From: Hyperoodon ampullatus
Lineage: Eukaryota; Chordata; Mammalia; Artiodactyla; Ziphiidae
Direction of reading: 5' to 3'
DNA: 64,000 bases
Assembly: GCA_949752795.1 (NCBI GenBank)
Contig: OX457061.1
Location: 5,639,239-5,703,238, forward strand
Both the position numbers and the translations under genes were made by a program. This document shows, one piece after another, positions 43,391-53,533 of the stretch. Position 1 is the stretch's first letter. Each line of letters starts with the position of its first letter. The notes beneath the pieces are model-generated. The model was not told the DNA's origin and searched no databases. It saw only the letters and a program-made list of their open reading frames with translations.

Positions 43391-43799
43391 TTTGATGGGT
43401 TGGACATGGGAAGTGAGGGAAGAGGTGAGAGAGCAAGCGTTCTCCCTGGAGCTCAGCTGGCCTGGTACAGGGTGCTGGGGGTGTGTGGGGGGCTTTCAGA
43501 TGGGTCTCCAGAAGGGGCCATGGATTGCACGGGAACCACGGCTCTTGAGCCCTGGGCCCCGCCAGCGGGTGGTCCAATCCCCGCTGAGGCCTGGGACATT
43601 CTCACCCGCAGGAGCTCTCAGGGGCCGATCTACCTGCTGGGCTCTCTCTATCTGGCCTCACCTGGCGCTCCAGGTGAGACCTGGAGCATGAGATGTGGGG
43701 CACCTTGAACCTCCCACTCCAAGGCCTGAGGCTCCAGGAAGGCAGGGAGTCAGAACCCAGCAGCAAGCCAGGGCCACACCCTCAGTGAACAGGCAGACG
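43391..43799. other. Intergenic, nothing recognised
   Basis: GC-rich unique-looking DNA. Confidence 0.45.
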
Positions 43800-43925
43800 G
43801 AGAACAGATCCACCTGCAGGTGAAAGAGCCAGGAGAATAACAAGGAAAAAGTGTCTCCCGCAAATGTGTGGCCACAGGCTTGTTCTCATGGAGACTTAAG
43901 CTCTGAATTTATTCTACCCCTCATG
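43800..43925. repeat. Old repeat copy A, matching 45270-45296 plus 45669-45725
   Basis: 'gagaataacaaggaaaaagt', 'ccacaggcttgttctcatgg' and 'ctctgaatttattctac' match the region 45270-45725 once the insertions there are removed. Probably old L1-derived. Confidence 0.5.
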
Positions 43926-43929
43926 GTGC

Positions 43930-44375
43930 TAATGAGAATAGCAAGTGCTACAGCCACGCTGGGAAGCCATTTGGCCATTGTTTCATGAGGGCACGGCCCT
44001 CGGCCCTTGATGCTGGTGGGCGCCGGGCAGTGTACCTGGAAAGTGGGGGAGTGGTGGAATGGGAAATAGAACGATGATCGACAGGCCCCTCCCCACGCTG
44101 ACACATTTCTGAGGTTTGACCAGGATGCCAACTTTGGAGCACAGATGACAGCTGAGCTGCCCTCCCGGCCACGGCTGCAACACAGACCCTCTGGCAGGCG
44201 TGATAGGAAAGGATACCACCCACACGAGTAGAGCGGCACATGGGGGCAGGCTGCCCGGCCACCCTGAGGCCCAGATGAATGGGGCAAGGCAGGTGGGGTA
44301 GGCCTGCGGGACAAGTGCTCAGGAGATATTTGTGGAATGACTGAGTGAGTGAGGAAGGGGGCTTCCAGCAGACAC
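43930..44375. other. Intergenic, nothing strong recognised
   Basis: A weak L1-like trace ('ccacgctgggaagccatttg' near 43963) is present; otherwise unassigned. Confidence 0.35.
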
Positions 44376-44379
44376 ACCA

Positions 44380-45045
44380 GAGCCACATTACTCACGTGGT
44401 ACCCACAGGTACACTGGGAGAAAACCAGGTGTGAGATACAGGGCGCCTGCACCCCAGATACTGCTAGTGGGGTGTCAGACGGTACGGCCACATTGGAAAG
44501 CAATTTGGCTGTTTCATATAAAGTTAAACTTACTCCCATCCCATCACCCAGCAATTCCAAGGAATGTGTACACGCGTGCACCAGCATGGGCGTACAAATG
44601 TTCACAGCCACACTGGGCTTGACAGCCCCAAATGGAAACGGCCCAAATGTCCATCACCAGGAAAGTGGTTAAGCCAATTATACAGAACCATAAATAAAAT
44701 ACTATTGCAGTAAAAAGGAACAAACTACTGAAATATACAATGTGGATGAATCTCATCAGCCTAATGCTGAGCGAAGGAAGTCAGATCCAAAAGAGCACAC
44801 ACCATGTGGTTCCATTACATGAAATTTAAGAAAAGGCAGAATGAAGCTATGGTGATAGAAATCAGAGCATTGGTTACCTCGGGGGATGGGGGTTGGGCAG
44901 TGCGTTGGGGGAGGGACATGAGGGAACTTCCTAGGCTGATGGGAATGACAGGTGTGGTGGCCGTAATTCACCAAACTCTACCCCTGAGATCTGTGCATTT
45001 TATCATATATAAATTAGACTTTATTCTTTTAAGTTATAAAAAGTA
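44380..45045 (+). repeat. Old L1 3' region
   Basis: 'cattggaaagcaatttggct', 'cagcaattccaaggaatgtg', 'cccaaatgtccatcaccagg', 'gtggatgaatctcatcagcc' and 'cttaggaag'-type 3' UTR words follow L1 order, ending at 'ttagactttattcttttaag'. Confidence 0.82.
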
Positions 45046-45049
45046 AATA

Positions 45050-45296
45050 GGCATGAGAGAAGAAGGGAGTTTTCAATAATATGGTAGACTAGATGCCTAC
45101 AGCAAAAGAGCCTACAAATTTGGATATGATATCACAAATATTCTTTTAAATGTGTAGCTAAACTGAAAAAAAAAAAAGGAGACCAACAGTGGCCAGAAAC
45201 CGAAAGGTGGCAGGGAACCTGCATGGAGATGGGCAGAGACTAGGAAAAATTCCATCTTTGGGGGAAGGGAAGAGAACAAGGAAAAAGTTTCCACTT
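45050..45296. repeat. Old L1-like DNA, copy B (left part)
   Basis: 'agagaacaaggaaaaagttt' matches copy A at 43830. The sequence further left (45100-45170) is AT-rich and L1-like but unassigned. Confidence 0.4.
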
Positions 45297-45333
45297 TTTT
45301 TTTTTTTTAATTGGAGTTGCTTTACAATGTGTG
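45297..45333 (-). mobile_element. Severely truncated L1 3' end
   Basis: A poly(T) run followed by 'aattggagttgctttacaat' is the antisense of the last bases of an artiodactyl/cetacean L1. It is flanked by aaaaagtttccactt (45282-45296) and aaaagtttccactt (45335-45348), a TSD. Confidence 0.72.
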
Positions 45334-45348
45334 TAAAAGTTTCCACTT

Positions 45349-45655
45349 GAGGGACTTCCCTGGTGGTGCAGTCGTTAAGAATCCGCCTGGTAGTGCGGAG
45401 GACACAGGTTCGAGCCCTGGTCCGGGAAGATCCCTACATGCCACAGAGCAACGAAACCGAAGCACCACAACTACTGAGCCTGTGCTCTAGAGCCCGCGAG
45501 CCACAAGTAGTGAGCCCGTGCTCCGCAAGAGAAGCCACCGCGATGAGAAGCCTGCGCTCCATAAGGAAGAACGGCCCCTGCTCGCCGCAACTAGAGAAAG
45601 CCTGCATGCAGCAACGAAGACCCAATACAGCCAAAAATAAATAAAAATTTTTTTT
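45349..45655 (+). mobile_element. Long CHR-1-like SINE
   Basis: This longer subtype carries the extra body 'accacaactactgagcctgt', 'gcaagagaagccaccgcgat' and 'gcagcaacgaagacccaata' before an AAATAAAT tail. TSD aagtttccactt is at about 45337-45348 and 45657-45668, and is shared with the tiny L1 beside it. Confidence 0.92.
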
Positions 45656-45668
45656 TAAGTTTCCACTT

Positions 45669-46185
45669 TAGACTAAAAACCACAGGTCTGTTCTCATGAA
45701 GATTTGGGGTTTGAATTCATTCTACATGCAGGGTGAGAACTTAAAGTAGCCTTGAGTTCAGAGCATCCTCAGGTGCCCAGTGGAAACAAAAGCCATTCTT
45801 CTAGGGAAGGACAAATTCTCATCCCAGAACACACCGGATTCCCAAAAATAAAGCTCTAACAAAGAAGGAACACACAATCCAAAATTACAAAACACACGGG
45901 GAAACAATCACCATGAGTGAGAGTTGGCAGACATAGTGACCCACAGGCTTAGTGCTGCAGGAACTGGAGATGGTGAATCCAGTATCTTACAGTACACAGA
46001 ATGTGAAAGAAGCAGAAAACAAGGCACGCCATTTTTGAAAGTTTGGCCACTTGTAAGTTGGGATTTTTGTTTGGTTGGTTGATTTTTGTTGGCTGCAAGA
46101 TTTTTGTTTTCCACGCCCAGTTCCTTTCATTCAACAACAAACATTGGTAACCCAAGCGTTCGCTGCATAGGGAATTCTGCAGCTG
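45669..46185. repeat. Old L1-like DNA, copy B (right part), then unassigned
   Basis: 45680-45725 ('ccacaggtctgttctcatga', 'gtttgaattcattctac') matches copy A. The stretch to 46185 is AT-rich, unassigned and probably old L1. Confidence 0.4.
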
Positions 46186-46189
46186 TGGG

Positions 46190-46440
46190 TTCTGGAGAAG
46201 TGGGCTCTGGGGCCAGATTGCCGAGCTCAAATTCAAGCTGTGATGTTTATCAGATGCATAACCTTGAGCAAGGTACTTGGCCTTCGCATACTTTGGTTGT
46301 TCCTTTATCTGTGAGATGGCATAAGAAGTAATAGCATCTGCCTCTTAGGTTCTTGTGAGGGTTTCAGTGAGAAAATCCAAGTCACCTGCATGGTGCCTGG
46401 CACAGTGGGCATTCAGTAAAACGGTACCTATCCTGATTCC
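46190..46440 (+). repeat. MIR, well preserved
   Basis: 'ctctggggccagattgccga', 'taaccttgagcaaggtactt', 'tgtgagatggcataagaagt', 'catggtgcctggcacagtgg'. Confidence 0.85.
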
Positions 46441-46444
46441 TCTA

Positions 46445-47390
46445 AAATGAAAACTGAAACGGCTCCAGTTCAGGTCACCTGCTGGTCAGATTTCCTGCTT
46501 GGCCTGAATTCTGGACCTCTGTAGCATCCCTCCCCGGCCCTCCCATAGCCGGACCTTTGGACCTTTCTCTCACCTTGCCTTGCGCTGACCTGGCGGGGGG
46601 CGGGGGCGGGGCCCACTCCCTCCATTTCCTCCAAAGCCTTGCGAACACAGGCTGTTGCGCAGAGCAGACTCTTACCAAAGACCGGGGGGTAACAGATGGG
46701 ATCTCCTGCAGCACAGCATGGAAACCACAAACCTGCCTCTCGTATTCATAACCGCGCTGGGGTTCCCAGGCCAGCCTCCTCCCGAGGCCCCCATCCGGCT
46801 GGGTGGGCTTCAACCTCTCCCTCTCTTGTTCCCTCGGCCTCCCTTCTCCCTCCCTCACGGCCCTCCCCTTCCAGCTGTTTCTGCCAAAACCACATTTCTC
46901 CCTGGGTTTCTCGCCTCCCTCCTGGGTCCTGCCCTCCCCTCCGTGGCCAAGCTTCAGCCTCAGCTTTTCGCACCCAAATATTCCATCAGGGTGTTCTGCT
47001 GAATAAAAACTCTGCCTCCAGCTTTTAAAATAACAGTGTTCCCATCCTGCTCCATATTTCCAGAGCGCTGATTATGTCTCGGAGGACCTGTGGAAAGGGC
47101 TGGGGACACCAAGACCCATGGGGAGGTCCCAGCTGGCCCATTCTGCCTGAGTTATCCCTCTCTTGGGTTCCAGACGCAGCCTTGAGGGCCCAGCCTGGGC
47201 ACACGTTTCTCTGGTTCCCTCCGAAGGACACGCCGCAGAGATGCCACACACAGAATCCCAGTGGACTCGGGGTGCAGACCCACCGGCCCCGTGCACAGCG
47301 CATCAATGCCAAGAGCTCACACACACACACACACACGCACGTTCACACCATACTAATTCTCGCCTTTGATCGCGGCCTCTAGTCTGTCAT
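46445..47390. other. Intergenic, with a small (CA)n tract
   Basis: (CA)n runs at 47310-47337. The patch 46975-47085 is AT-richer and non-repetitive ('cacccaaatattccatcagg', 'agcttttaaaataacagtg') and may be conserved. No gene is supported. Confidence 0.45.
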
Positions 47391-47394
47391 CACT

Positions 47395-47745
47395 ACTCAG
47401 TGTTGACAAAGCAGAATAAAAAATAGAAAGAAAGAAATCCGCCCTGTCACTTGGAATGTCCCTACCCCCGCCGGGCTTGGCAGTCCCCACTCCCGCCCCC
47501 GCCTTTGTATTATGGGTTTATGTCAAGGTATGTTGGATGCTAAATTAAATGTCAGCTCACTGTACGTTTCTGGCTCCAGCCGTAGAAAATGAGGAGCTGG
47601 CATTGGAGACCATCCAGTTGTTCCTCTCCCCGTGCCTAACCGTGAGGGGTGACAAGCCCATTGAATCACTGCACGGTAGCTTTCCATGCCACGGGAAGCC
47701 AAGATAAATTTATTTTTAATGATAAATGTGACTGTCAGAGTTAAG
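47395..47745. promoter_or_regulatory. Candidate conserved non-coding element
   Basis: Non-repetitive block with dense factor-like words: 'cctttgtattatgggtttat', 'gttggatgctaaattaaatg', 'gccaagataaatttattttt', 'aatgataaatgtgactgtca'. It is flanked by CA repeats and MIRs but is not itself a recognised repeat. Confidence 0.4.
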
Positions 47746-47974
47746 TTGAGACAGCTTTTCAGTGAGAGTTGAGTGCCCTCGGCAGCGTGGGGGCAGAGGC
47801 TGGGTGGACGAAGGCCAGAGGTCCCAACCTCCCTGCCAGCCGGTCCCTGGGGCCCCATGAGACAAGAGTATTCAACATTCAGCCCACTTTCACTGAGCTC
47901 CACATTCACTGGTCTCAGGCCCAGCTCTAGCCAACCAAAAGGATGGAGGCAGGGGAGAAAGGGAGATATACTCC

Positions 47975-48335
47975 AGCCCTTGGCTCAGATTCTGGTCCTA
48001 TCAGTTGCTGTGTGGTCTTGGCCAAGTTACTTAACCTCTCTGAGCTTCAGTTGCCTCATCTATAAAATGGGAATATTCATAACACCCATAGGCTTTTGGT
48101 GAGGATTACATGAAATAAGATATATTGCTAATGAATGGTACACAGAACATGAAAAATGCTTCCTGAATAGTAGCTATTATTTACATCATTTTACTAAGAG
48201 CACTCTTACCCAAGTTATGTAACTTACCTTTTGGAGTCAGTTTTGTCATCCATAAAATGAGGATACCAATAGCTCTCATTTATGAGGGTGGCTGGGAGGA
48301 TACCGTGTGCCTGGCACAGGGCTGAGTGTAGGGAA
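47975..48335 (+). repeat. Two MIRs in tandem
   Basis: The first (47975-48190) is nearly complete: 'cagttgctgtgtggtcttgg', 'ccaagttacttaacctctct', 'ctataaaatgggaatattca'. The second (48195-48335) is shorter: 'caagttatgtaacttacctt', 'catccataaaatgaggatac'. Confidence 0.85.
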
Positions 48336-48339
48336 GATG

Positions 48340-49740
48340 GGCAATGGATCACAGCCAGTCAAACAGCAGTAACCTGAATGCTGTCACCCAGCGTCTCTGG
48401 ACACTCTTTCTCATCTCCCTGATGAGAAGGCTCTCTTCCTTTCCACCTTTCTCATGTTGGCATGTCTCACTGCCTGCCCTGTACCCACTCCCTGCTAATG
48501 TGGGTGCCCTGCGTCAGGATCCCACAGCCATGCCCTCCTTCAGACTATGGTGGGCACCTAACCAAGGACAGCTGTCTTTGGCCAGCTAATGACCTATGAT
48601 TGATATGTCCTGGCTCCAAAGGATGAGCAAGTTGAATCACAGCCCGTCTCTCTGGAATTTAAACTAAAAATCCCAGACGAGAGTTTTCTGTTGGTGGGGT
48701 CATCACACCTAGGTGGCCACGGACTAGAAAGACAAGAACGTGGGGAATCGGTGAGCCAGAGGGAGAAGGGTGAGTGGATGCGCAGGGAGGGGGCGGTCGG
48801 GGCGCCAGAGCAGCCTGGGGGGTCCTGGGTTCTGGCTCCCCTGAGGTCCTGGCTGGTTCCTGGAATGCCCCGTCTTGGGCTGGCTGGAAAGCCCTGATCC
48901 CACTCTATCTCGCTGAGCACACGTGGGCTGATCCCTGGGGCTCTGTGGACACCAACTTTGTCCAAAGGAAATCAGAGGGTGGGGCACTGTCCCCTCTGCG
49001 GGGTCAGCTGCACTTTTGCTCACTGAGATCTCCTTGGGCCGCTGAACAGGGTGGCCTGTCCCCTCCCCAAGACACCACCCCAAGCGTGTCAGGTGAGGGC
49101 AGTGTGTAAGGCGCTGAGCAAACGCCTGCAGGCTCCTGGCAGAGCTGCGCCAGGGCTGACTGTTCTTCTGGGGGGGTTGAGCAGGGGCGTCATCACAGAG
49201 GGGGTGATGGGTGAAGACCACGCCGACACATGCACTCACCACAGCCCCGCGGGCAGGAAAGTGAGGAATCTATGGCCGAGCATGTGAGACAGCCTGCCAG
49301 CAAACAGTGCCAGGAGGAGCCGCTAGGTGGCCCCCGCTTAGCTGTCCAACTGCCCTTCTGCAGGCCTGGGAGGCGATCCTCCAGCCGGCGGCCTCCGGTT
49401 GGCACCTGCCCGTGCAGGCTACTGCTGCTCTCCATCCTCTGCCTTTGCTTTTTGGCTTCACAAAATGCCTTCCCCCCAACATCCAGCTGTCCCCGCCTTC
49501 ACAGCCTGGCTCACACCCCTCCTCCTCCAGGACGTCTTCCCCGCCCACCCAGAGCAGACACCCTGAAGCTCTTTGGGTCCTTAGTATCCCTCCCGACACT
49601 TAGAATCTCAGTTCAGGGTCCCCCCCCCCAGGGTGGTCTTCTGTCTGTGCATAGACACGTCTGGAGTTTACATCCTCTCCCCAGACTGGAATCGATTTGC
49701 AGTCCCATCCTCATGCCTACAAACCTCACAATTCCCCCAT
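48340..49740. other. Intergenic, nothing strong recognised
   Basis: Parts of 49430-49740 are weakly L2-like ('ttttggcttcacaaaatgcc', 'gcatagacacgtctggagtt'). No gene is supported. Confidence 0.4.
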
Positions 49741-49744
49741 TTAG

Positions 49745-49990
49745 AAGGGGGAGATTGTGATTTCTTATTCAATGAGGAAATTGAGGCTTGGAGAAGACAG
49801 GAGATCTGCCCAAGTCATAGTGGGAAAGCTGCTCAGGTGTTTCAACGCACTCTCAGAACTTCACAAGAGCCCTTCTGAAGAACGTGCTGTTAATCTTTTA
49901 GCATCCATGGGGAAACTGAGGCTCAGAGGCACAGCTGCGTGCCCCAGGCCATCTGGCCAGGGCCCTGTGCTTTCCACTACACCCCTCTGC
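49745..49990 (-). repeat. MIR-like pieces
   Basis: 'caatgaggaaattgaggctt', 'ggagatctgcccaagtcata', then a second 'ggggaaactgaggctcagag'. Confidence 0.6.
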
Positions 49991-49994
49991 CCAA

Positions 49995-50635
49995 GCCTGA
50001 TGGCCCAAGCCATCACCTGCCAATCCCTTTAAGCCACAGGAAAGGCCTCCGGGGAGAGGTGCCATCCAGAAAGAGCCATGGGCCCAGGACTCCAACCCGG
50101 GTCCCCTGACTCCCAGCTAGTGCCGTGGGACCCACTCCGGGTCGCTGGGCTGCCTCCCTTGGGGCAGAGGGGGTGGGGCAGCAGGTGAGACCGGCAGGCA
50201 GCCCTGGAAGGAAGAGGAGGCTGGGGACAAACAGCTGGCAGGCTGTGAACCCAGCTTCTGTGGGTGAGTGACAGTCTGCTTAGGTGGCAAGGGGCAGGGA
50301 GTGCCCCGGACCCCCACCCCCAGGTAGTCTGCTGCATCCGTGAGGGGCCGGGAGAGGGAAGAAGATGGGGCGACAGACTGGCAGCCGGCAGGAGAGAGAC
50401 GAAGATGGTGCCAGGGAACAGCGTGGTGGGCCCAGGCGCCCTGGGAGCCGGGAAACAGCTTTGGGGAGAAGCGGGGGGCAGGGAATAGGGGGGTCTATTC
50501 TGAAGCTGGGGGAGCAGAAGATAAGGGGCCGCAGAGAGGGACGGGGTTGGCAGTCGGTCAGGCTCCCGAGGCGGCCCGGGGAGGGGGCGGCCCGTCAGGA
50601 ACGCGGCGTCGGGTCGTGTGGGCGCCTCCCGGTCA
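49995..50635. other. Upstream flank of FIBCD1, nothing recognised
   Basis: GC-rich unique-looking DNA leading into the promoter region. Confidence 0.45.
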
Positions 50636-50639
50636 GAAG

Positions 50640-50745
50640 CCACAATAGCAGCTCGTTAACAGCGCAGATTAAGGACTTTGTCAATTACCTCTGAAGGCTG
50701 CACTGGGCGGATTAAATGCTTTTAAAAGTGCTGCCGATGGAAAGG
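50640..50745. promoter_or_regulatory. Candidate conserved element upstream of the FIBCD1 CpG island
   Basis: 'ccacaatagcagctcgttaa', 'gcgcagattaaggactttgt', 'caattacctctg' and 'cggattaaatgcttttaaaa' carry several TAAT/ATTA cores in about 100 bases directly before the CpG island. Confidence 0.4.
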
Positions 50746-50849
50746 GGCGACTAAGAAACCTCTCCCGGCACAAATCCCTCTTCTCCCGGGCAGAGGAGGA
50801 GGCGGGGGCTGAGGCAGCGCGGGGCGCGCCCGGGAAACGCGGGCGATCA

Positions 50850-51292
50850 GCCGGGAGCGCGGCAGAGCGCGGAGCGGCTCGTACTCGAGACCGAGGCGCC
50901 GGTGGCTGCCGCGGCGGCGGAGACCCCCATTCATCCCGCGGGCCGCCTGGGCTGGGAGGCGTCGGGCCGGCTCACCGTCCGCGAGCGCCGGGACACAGGT
51001 CTACCGACTGTGGCCGAAGCGCCCCCAGAGCCGGCCTCGGTCCGGAGGGGGCGGTCCCTGGTGGCTGGAGACTCCGGGACTGGGCGCACTGGCCCCGGGG
51101 TCCGGTCTCAGACCTCGGAGACCGGCAGGAGGCGCACGCCGGCCGGCCCACACCCCAGGCCCAGCCCGCGTCTCAGGGTGAGCCCAGCGCCCTGAGGGGG
51201 CCAGGAGGAGCGCGGCGCAGCTCCCCAGACACGCCCGACGGCCCATCCCGGGAGCCCACGGGGCCCGCCCGGCGCCGCGCCCCCCGCGCACG
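50850..51292 (+). other. Candidate non-coding first exon of FIBCD1
   Basis: The GC-rich block ends in a consensus splice donor (cacg|gtgagt, GT at 51293-51294). Possible acceptors before the start codon are the CAGs at 51882-51884 and 51911-51913, although their pyrimidine tracts are weak. The left edge is a guess because the transcription start cannot be seen. Confidence 0.3.
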
Positions 51293-51578
51293 GTGAGTTG
51301 GCGGGGGTCCGGCCCGGGAGGAAGTTTGCGAGGAGGCGGCCCCAGGGGCTCTCGGGCCCCTCCGGAGCCGGCGAGGGCCTGGCTGCCCGCGGCTGTTTGC
51401 TGCCCTCCGGGCTGGGCCCGGGGGTCTGGGCCGGTCTGCCTCCTCTTAATTAGGCTTTGGGGAGGTGGAGTTTATCGCCGTCCGCAGTGTGTGCGTGCGT
51501 GTCAGAGGGAGACCGGGGGAGCAGTAAAAGGCAAAGAGTACGAGACAAAAAAGACACACGGAGATTGAGAAGGAGGAA

Positions 51579-51602
51579 GGGAGGAGGGAGGAGGGAGGAG
51601 GG
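51579..51602 (+). promoter_or_regulatory. G-quadruplex-capable GGG tract
   Basis: Four GGG runs at 51579, 51586, 51593 and 51600, spaced exactly 7 bases apart with four-base AGGA loops, on the coding strand about 325 bases before the FIBCD1 start codon. Confidence 0.7.
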
Positions 51603-51925
51603 AGAGGAGCGCGCAGGGGGGAGGCGCGGGAGGCGGGAGCGGGGACGGCGCGCAGCGCGAGCGGCGGGCAGGCGGCTGGCGGCCGGCGGCTCTCGCGCTT
51701 CCGCTCCCGCTGTCGCCCGCACACACCCGCGCACACGCCGGCAGGCACACACACTCGCACACCCGCACACGCACGCCCGCTGGCCCGGGCCGCCCCGGCG
51801 CTGGGCACCGAGGCGGGAAGCCGGCGAGCAGAACGCGCCCCTCGTCCGAGCCCGCGCCCACGTCGGCGCCTTTGCGCTCCGCAGCGGCGCGCCTCGCCCG
51901 GCGTCCCCGCCAGTCCTGCGGGAAG

Positions 51926-51997
51926 ATGGTCAACGACCGGTGGAAGACCGTGGGCGGCGCTTCCCAACTTGAGGACCGGCCGCGCGACAAGCCGCAG
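51926..51997 (+). CDS. FIBCD1: FIBCD1 coding exon 1 (cytoplasmic N-terminus, residues 1-24)
   Basis: Encodes MVNDRWKT...LEDRPRDKPQ, the short cytoplasmic tail of fibrinogen C domain-containing protein 1. This is a homotetrameric type II plasma-membrane receptor that binds acetylated groups such as those of chitin through its C-terminal fibrinogen-like domain. The ATG has a strong context (A at -3, G at +4). The exon is 72 bases, phase 0 at its end, followed by a good donor (cag|gtacgc). It joins in frame to the exon at 61703. The tail is rich in charged residues, as expected for the inner side of a membrane anchor. The sequence agrees with the mammalian FIBCD1 start as I know it. Confidence 0.95.
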
Positions 51998-52289
51998 GTA
52001 CGCGCGGCCCGGATCGTGGGGACATGGGGCGGTGGGCGAGGCGGTGGCCTCTCTGGCCGGCGGGCTGGGCACCCGGGCTGGAGTTTGGGGCGTACCCCCG
52101 TGAGGCTCGACAGGCCCGGGTTGGGGCGGGCACCCTCCTCTCCTCCTCCTCCATAGGAGGCTTGAACTTGGGGTTCGGGCTGCGGATGGGGGCGGCACCC
52201 CTGCAGAAGCCCCCTTGCTCCACAAGGGACTCAGGTGCACATCTGCGCAGAGGCAGTAGGGGACCTATGGAGTTTACAGTGTCACCGGC

Positions 52290-52610
52290 CCTTAAGTGTG
52301 AGTCTCCGTTTCCTCACCTCTACAATGGGCATCTGAACCACTTACTAAGTATTCACCTTGGGCACCCCCTGTGCTAGGCGCCTGGCATGCGCCCCATCAC
52401 CCCCATCTCCTCAGAATCTTCACACTTTAGCCAGCCTACCCCCGACCCCATACAGTAGAGAATCAATAAATATCTGCCTCATGTAAGAACACTGGATCCT
52501 GCGATCCTCCAGCTTCAAGACAAGGAAAGTGAGACTCAGCGAGGGTTGCTTCTGCCCGAGGCTATGCAACTCTGCTGGGATTTGAACCTGGATCCTTGGG
52601 CTCCAGGTCT
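52290..52610. repeat. MIR pieces, both orientations
   Basis: Sense trace at 52295-52385 ('gagtctccgtttcctcacct', 'ctacaatgggcatctg') and antisense trace at 52510-52600 ('caaggaaagtgagactcagc', 'gctgggatttgaacctggat'). Confidence 0.6.
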
Positions 52611-52990
52611 GTTCATTCCACCCTTCCTGCTGCTTCTTCAGGGGCAGTGGAGGGTGCCCAGGGCTGTGCCCTGGAAGGGGGTGAGGGCAGAGCTCCAGGG
52701 CTGGCCAGAGAGGGGGCTGGAGATGGGAAGCTGAGTGGAGGGGCAGCCCTGAGGCTGCCCCAGGCTGGGCTGCCAAGGGACTGGGGCAGGCAGACGAGAT
52801 GAGGAGTCCGCTCGGCAAGGAGAGGAAATAATGGAGCTGCCCGTTTTAAATTTCAAATTTCTCCCAGACAGATGTCATTGGGGAAGGAACAGTTCTTGTT
52901 TGCAGTGGCAGGAAGGGGGTGGCAGGGGCGGGCCTTGGCGGCCCCTCACTCCCAGGAGCGGCAGCCTGCGCGTTCTGTCTGCAGTGACAC
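52611..52990. other. Intronic, nothing recognised
   Basis: Unique-looking DNA within FIBCD1 intron 1. Confidence 0.45.
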
Positions 52991-52999
52991 TGCCGTGGC

Positions 53000-53200
53000 A
53001 TGCCTCCACACTTTGCAAAGCCCTTTCCCGACTGTCTGCACAATCTCACTTTCTGCAGCAGCCTGGGGGCTTAGGCAGGGATGCACATGCCCACGTCACA
53101 GGGGGATGGTGGCTCAGAGAGGTTGAGGCAGGCACCCAAGTCACACAGCATGTTAGCAGGAGAGCAAAGATTCAAAGCCAGGTCTGACCCCAAGCCTCTC
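53000..53200 (-). repeat. MIR
   Basis: 'atggtggctcagagaggttg', 'aggcacccaagtcacacagc', 'agcaaagattcaaagccagg'. Confidence 0.7.
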
Positions 53201-53239
53201 CCAATGCCTTCCCGGGCTGGTCTATTCCTCTGTTAAATC

Positions 53240-53478
53240 AGGTGCACACCCAAGCCAGCCCCAGACAAAAAGTCCTCTCCTGCTGGGATCTGACTTTCTC
53301 CCAGCTTAGCAAGAGCAGTCTTACCTCCTCGACTTGTTCAAGCCATCTCCAGCCTGGCCCGCTCTCCCTTCCTGTTAGTTTCCTTACAGGTACTGGTTGC
53401 TTGTCATCTTGTCCTTTGCCAGCCTCTGGTCCCACACCAGACTGCCCATTTCCAAACCTTTGCTGTCTCATCTTCCCC

Positions 53479-53533
<55 letters not shown>

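Larger units (their letters stand above)
50780..52020 (+). promoter_or_regulatory. FIBCD1: CpG-rich promoter region of FIBCD1
   Basis: CpG is very dense from about 50790 to 51440 and again from about 51640 to 52020, with a less CpG-rich, GA- and CA-rich bridge between. The first coding exon lies in the second block. A TATA box is not obvious. The two blocks could be one broad promoter or two alternative ones. Confidence 0.75.

Noticed and set aside
51446..52240. 264-codon minus-strand open frame over the FIBCD1 promoter
   Set aside because: CpG islands leave many frames open. The plus-strand FIBCD1 exon explains the region, and the minus frame has no family features.
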